Of a stretch of 64,000 nt of DNA, positions 63,901 to 64,000 are shown piece after piece. The translations under genes were made by a program, and so were the position numbers. Positions within the stretch are counted from its first letter, which is position 1, and each line of letters opens with the position of its first letter. This DNA is from Brotonthovivens ammoniilytica (lineage in GTDB: Bacteria; Bacillota; Clostridia; Lachnospirales; Lachnospiraceae). The stretch is taken from the NCBI RefSeq assembly GCF_025566885.1, contig NZ_JAOQJQ010000003.1:310001-374000 (forward strand). The letters run 5' to 3'. A model generated the notes under the pieces. The model saw only the letters and a program-made list of their open reading frames with translations. It did no database searches and had not been told where the DNA came from.

Positions 63901-64000
63901 GAATCACCGAATGTTATGGATCTGATTCTGGGGCATAAAATTGACCTTGTGATTGATACTCCAACTCAGGGCCGGGATAAGTCAAGGGACGGATTTTTGA
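60931..64000 (+). CDS. carB: Carbamoyl-phosphate synthase large subunit (3' end beyond window)
   Basis: The frame is open from ATG 60931 (GGAGGAAACAAAA upstream, inside carA) to the window edge, 1023 codons of an expected 1060-1080. Two homologous ATP-grasp halves are visible: the first begins VLVIGSGPIVIGQAAEFDY, with RPAYTLGGSGGGIA; the second begins VLVLGSGPIRIGQGVEFD near residue 555, with RPSYVLGGQGMQIA. The C-terminal allosteric MGS domain starts near residue 940 and the last codons (GRDKSRDGFL) are typical of its end, so little is missing. It joins ammonia, bicarbonate and two ATP to carbamoyl phosphate. Confidence 0.96.
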   Translation, partial: MPKNPDIKKVLVIGSGPIVIGQAAEFDYAGTQACRSLKEEGIEVCLVNSNPATIMTDKEIADQVYIEPLTVDVLKQIILKEKPDSVLPTLGGQAGLNLGMELAESGFLAEQGVRLIGTTAETIRKAEDRQEFKDTMGKIGEPCAASLVVKNVEDGIRFTNTIGYPVVLRPAYTLGGSGGGIAHNETELVEILSNGLRLSRVGEVLVERCIAGWKEIEYEVMRDANGNCITVCNMENLDPVGVHTGDSIVVAPSQTLSDKEYQMLRTSALNIISELKITGGCNVQYALHPDSFEYCVIEVNPRVSRSSALASKATGYPIAKVAAKIALGYTLDEIKNAITGKTYASFEPMLDYCVVKIPRLPFDKFITAKRTLTTQMKATGEVMSICTNFEGALMKAIRSLEQHVDSLVTDEYLHLSYDELIERMRLVDDRRIWVIAEACRRGVSYETIHDITKVDIWFIDKIAILVEMESRLRSEALTVELLREAKRIEFPDNVIAKLTGKPEEYIKQMRYENKITAAFKMVDTCAAEFAASTPYYYSCFDGENEAWETHPKKKVLVLGSGPIRIGQGVEFDFCSVHCTWAFARQGYETVIINNNPETVSTDFDVADKLYFEPLTPEDVENIVNIEKPDGAVVQFGGQTAIKLTESLMKMGVPILGTKAEDVDAAEDRELFDKILEETRIPRAAGDTVYTAAEAKDAANRIGYPVLVRPSYVLGGQGMQIAFNDEEIEEFMAVINRYAQDHPILVDKYLMGKEIEVDAVCDGTDILIPGIMEHIERTGVHSGDSISVYPAPSISENVKDTIVEYTKRLAKALHVVGMINIQFIAMGEEVYVIEVNPRSSRTVPYISKVTGIPIVDLAARVIIGETIRGMGYEPGLAPEADYIAIKMPVFSFEKLRGAEISLGPEMKSTGECLGIAKNFNEALYKAFLGAGIQLPKYKQMIMTVKDADKEEAVGVARRFEALGYKIYATRSTARYLQEHGVKALRVNKISQESPNVMDLILGHKIDLVIDTPTQGRDKSRDGFL

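Noticed and set aside
60931..64000. Truncated or frameshifted carB
   Set aside because: The frame is intact to the window edge and both ATP-grasp halves are present; the missing end is due to the window boundary.

Overview
The window is chromosomal DNA from a Gram-positive anaerobe of the Clostridia, most likely a Lachnospiraceae (Blautia-like) gut bacterium. The grounds are the moderate GC content, strong AGGAGG-type ribosome binding sites, sigma-A promoters, an oxygen-independent class III ribonucleotide reductase, the SCIFF peptide/radical-SAM pair beside secDF, class 1B dihydroorotate dehydrogenase (pyrK-pyrD) and a type 2 isoleucyl-tRNA synthetase. The genus is inference. No tRNA, rRNA, CRISPR array, prophage or complete insertion sequence was seen.

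Layout. 1-5.7 kb: ileS overlapping glgP. 5.9-8 kb: an Rpn-type nuclease gene, the first copy of a dispersed structured repeat and a CPBP protease. 8.2-16 kb: dnaE-pfkA, then an rRNA methyltransferase, a small protein, NiaR repressor, a small alarmone synthetase and an MBL hydrolase. 16-22.3 kb: ahcY (minus strand), then lipoprotein-hflX-nrdD. 22.5-28.6 kb: pyrimidine genes pyrC-pyrF-pyrK-pyrD, pyrE from its own promoter, then VanZ-like and small membrane proteins. 28.8-35.5 kb: an M29 aminopeptidase, a hairpin-rich tandem array, and purE-purM-purN-purD plus a HAD phosphatase. 35.7-40.4 kb (minus strand): a GntR-ABC operon and fabH with a FabT-like operator. 40.4-43.1 kb: a cell-wall amidase, an orphan protein and a CorC/HlyC protein. 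43.2-47.7 kb: a TIGR04086-type membrane protein, scfA, scfB and secDF. 47.9-52.5 kb: an ABC/FtsX exporter and a DUF1294 protein. 52.6-55.2 kb: glyA and serS. 55.5-59.6 kb: a CAT-like acetyltransferase, a two-gene HipA-like kinase module and topB. 59.8-64 kb: carA and carB, the latter cut by the window edge.

Metabolically the window is dominated by nucleotide synthesis: carAB, pyrCFKD and pyrE for pyrimidines, purEMND for purines and nrdD for deoxynucleotides. Short leaders with terminator-like hairpins precede carA and pyrE, suggesting attenuation, and a long repeat-filled leader may precede purE.

The least explained material is non-coding. A roughly 155-bp structured element occurs three times downstream of unrelated genes and ends in a terminator-like hairpin whose sequence differs between copies. 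A 74-bp hairpin unit is repeated four times ahead of purE, and a 72-bp unit is repeated behind fabH. Among proteins, the split HipA-like kinase pair (56.2-57.4 kb) is the best candidate for a little-described system.
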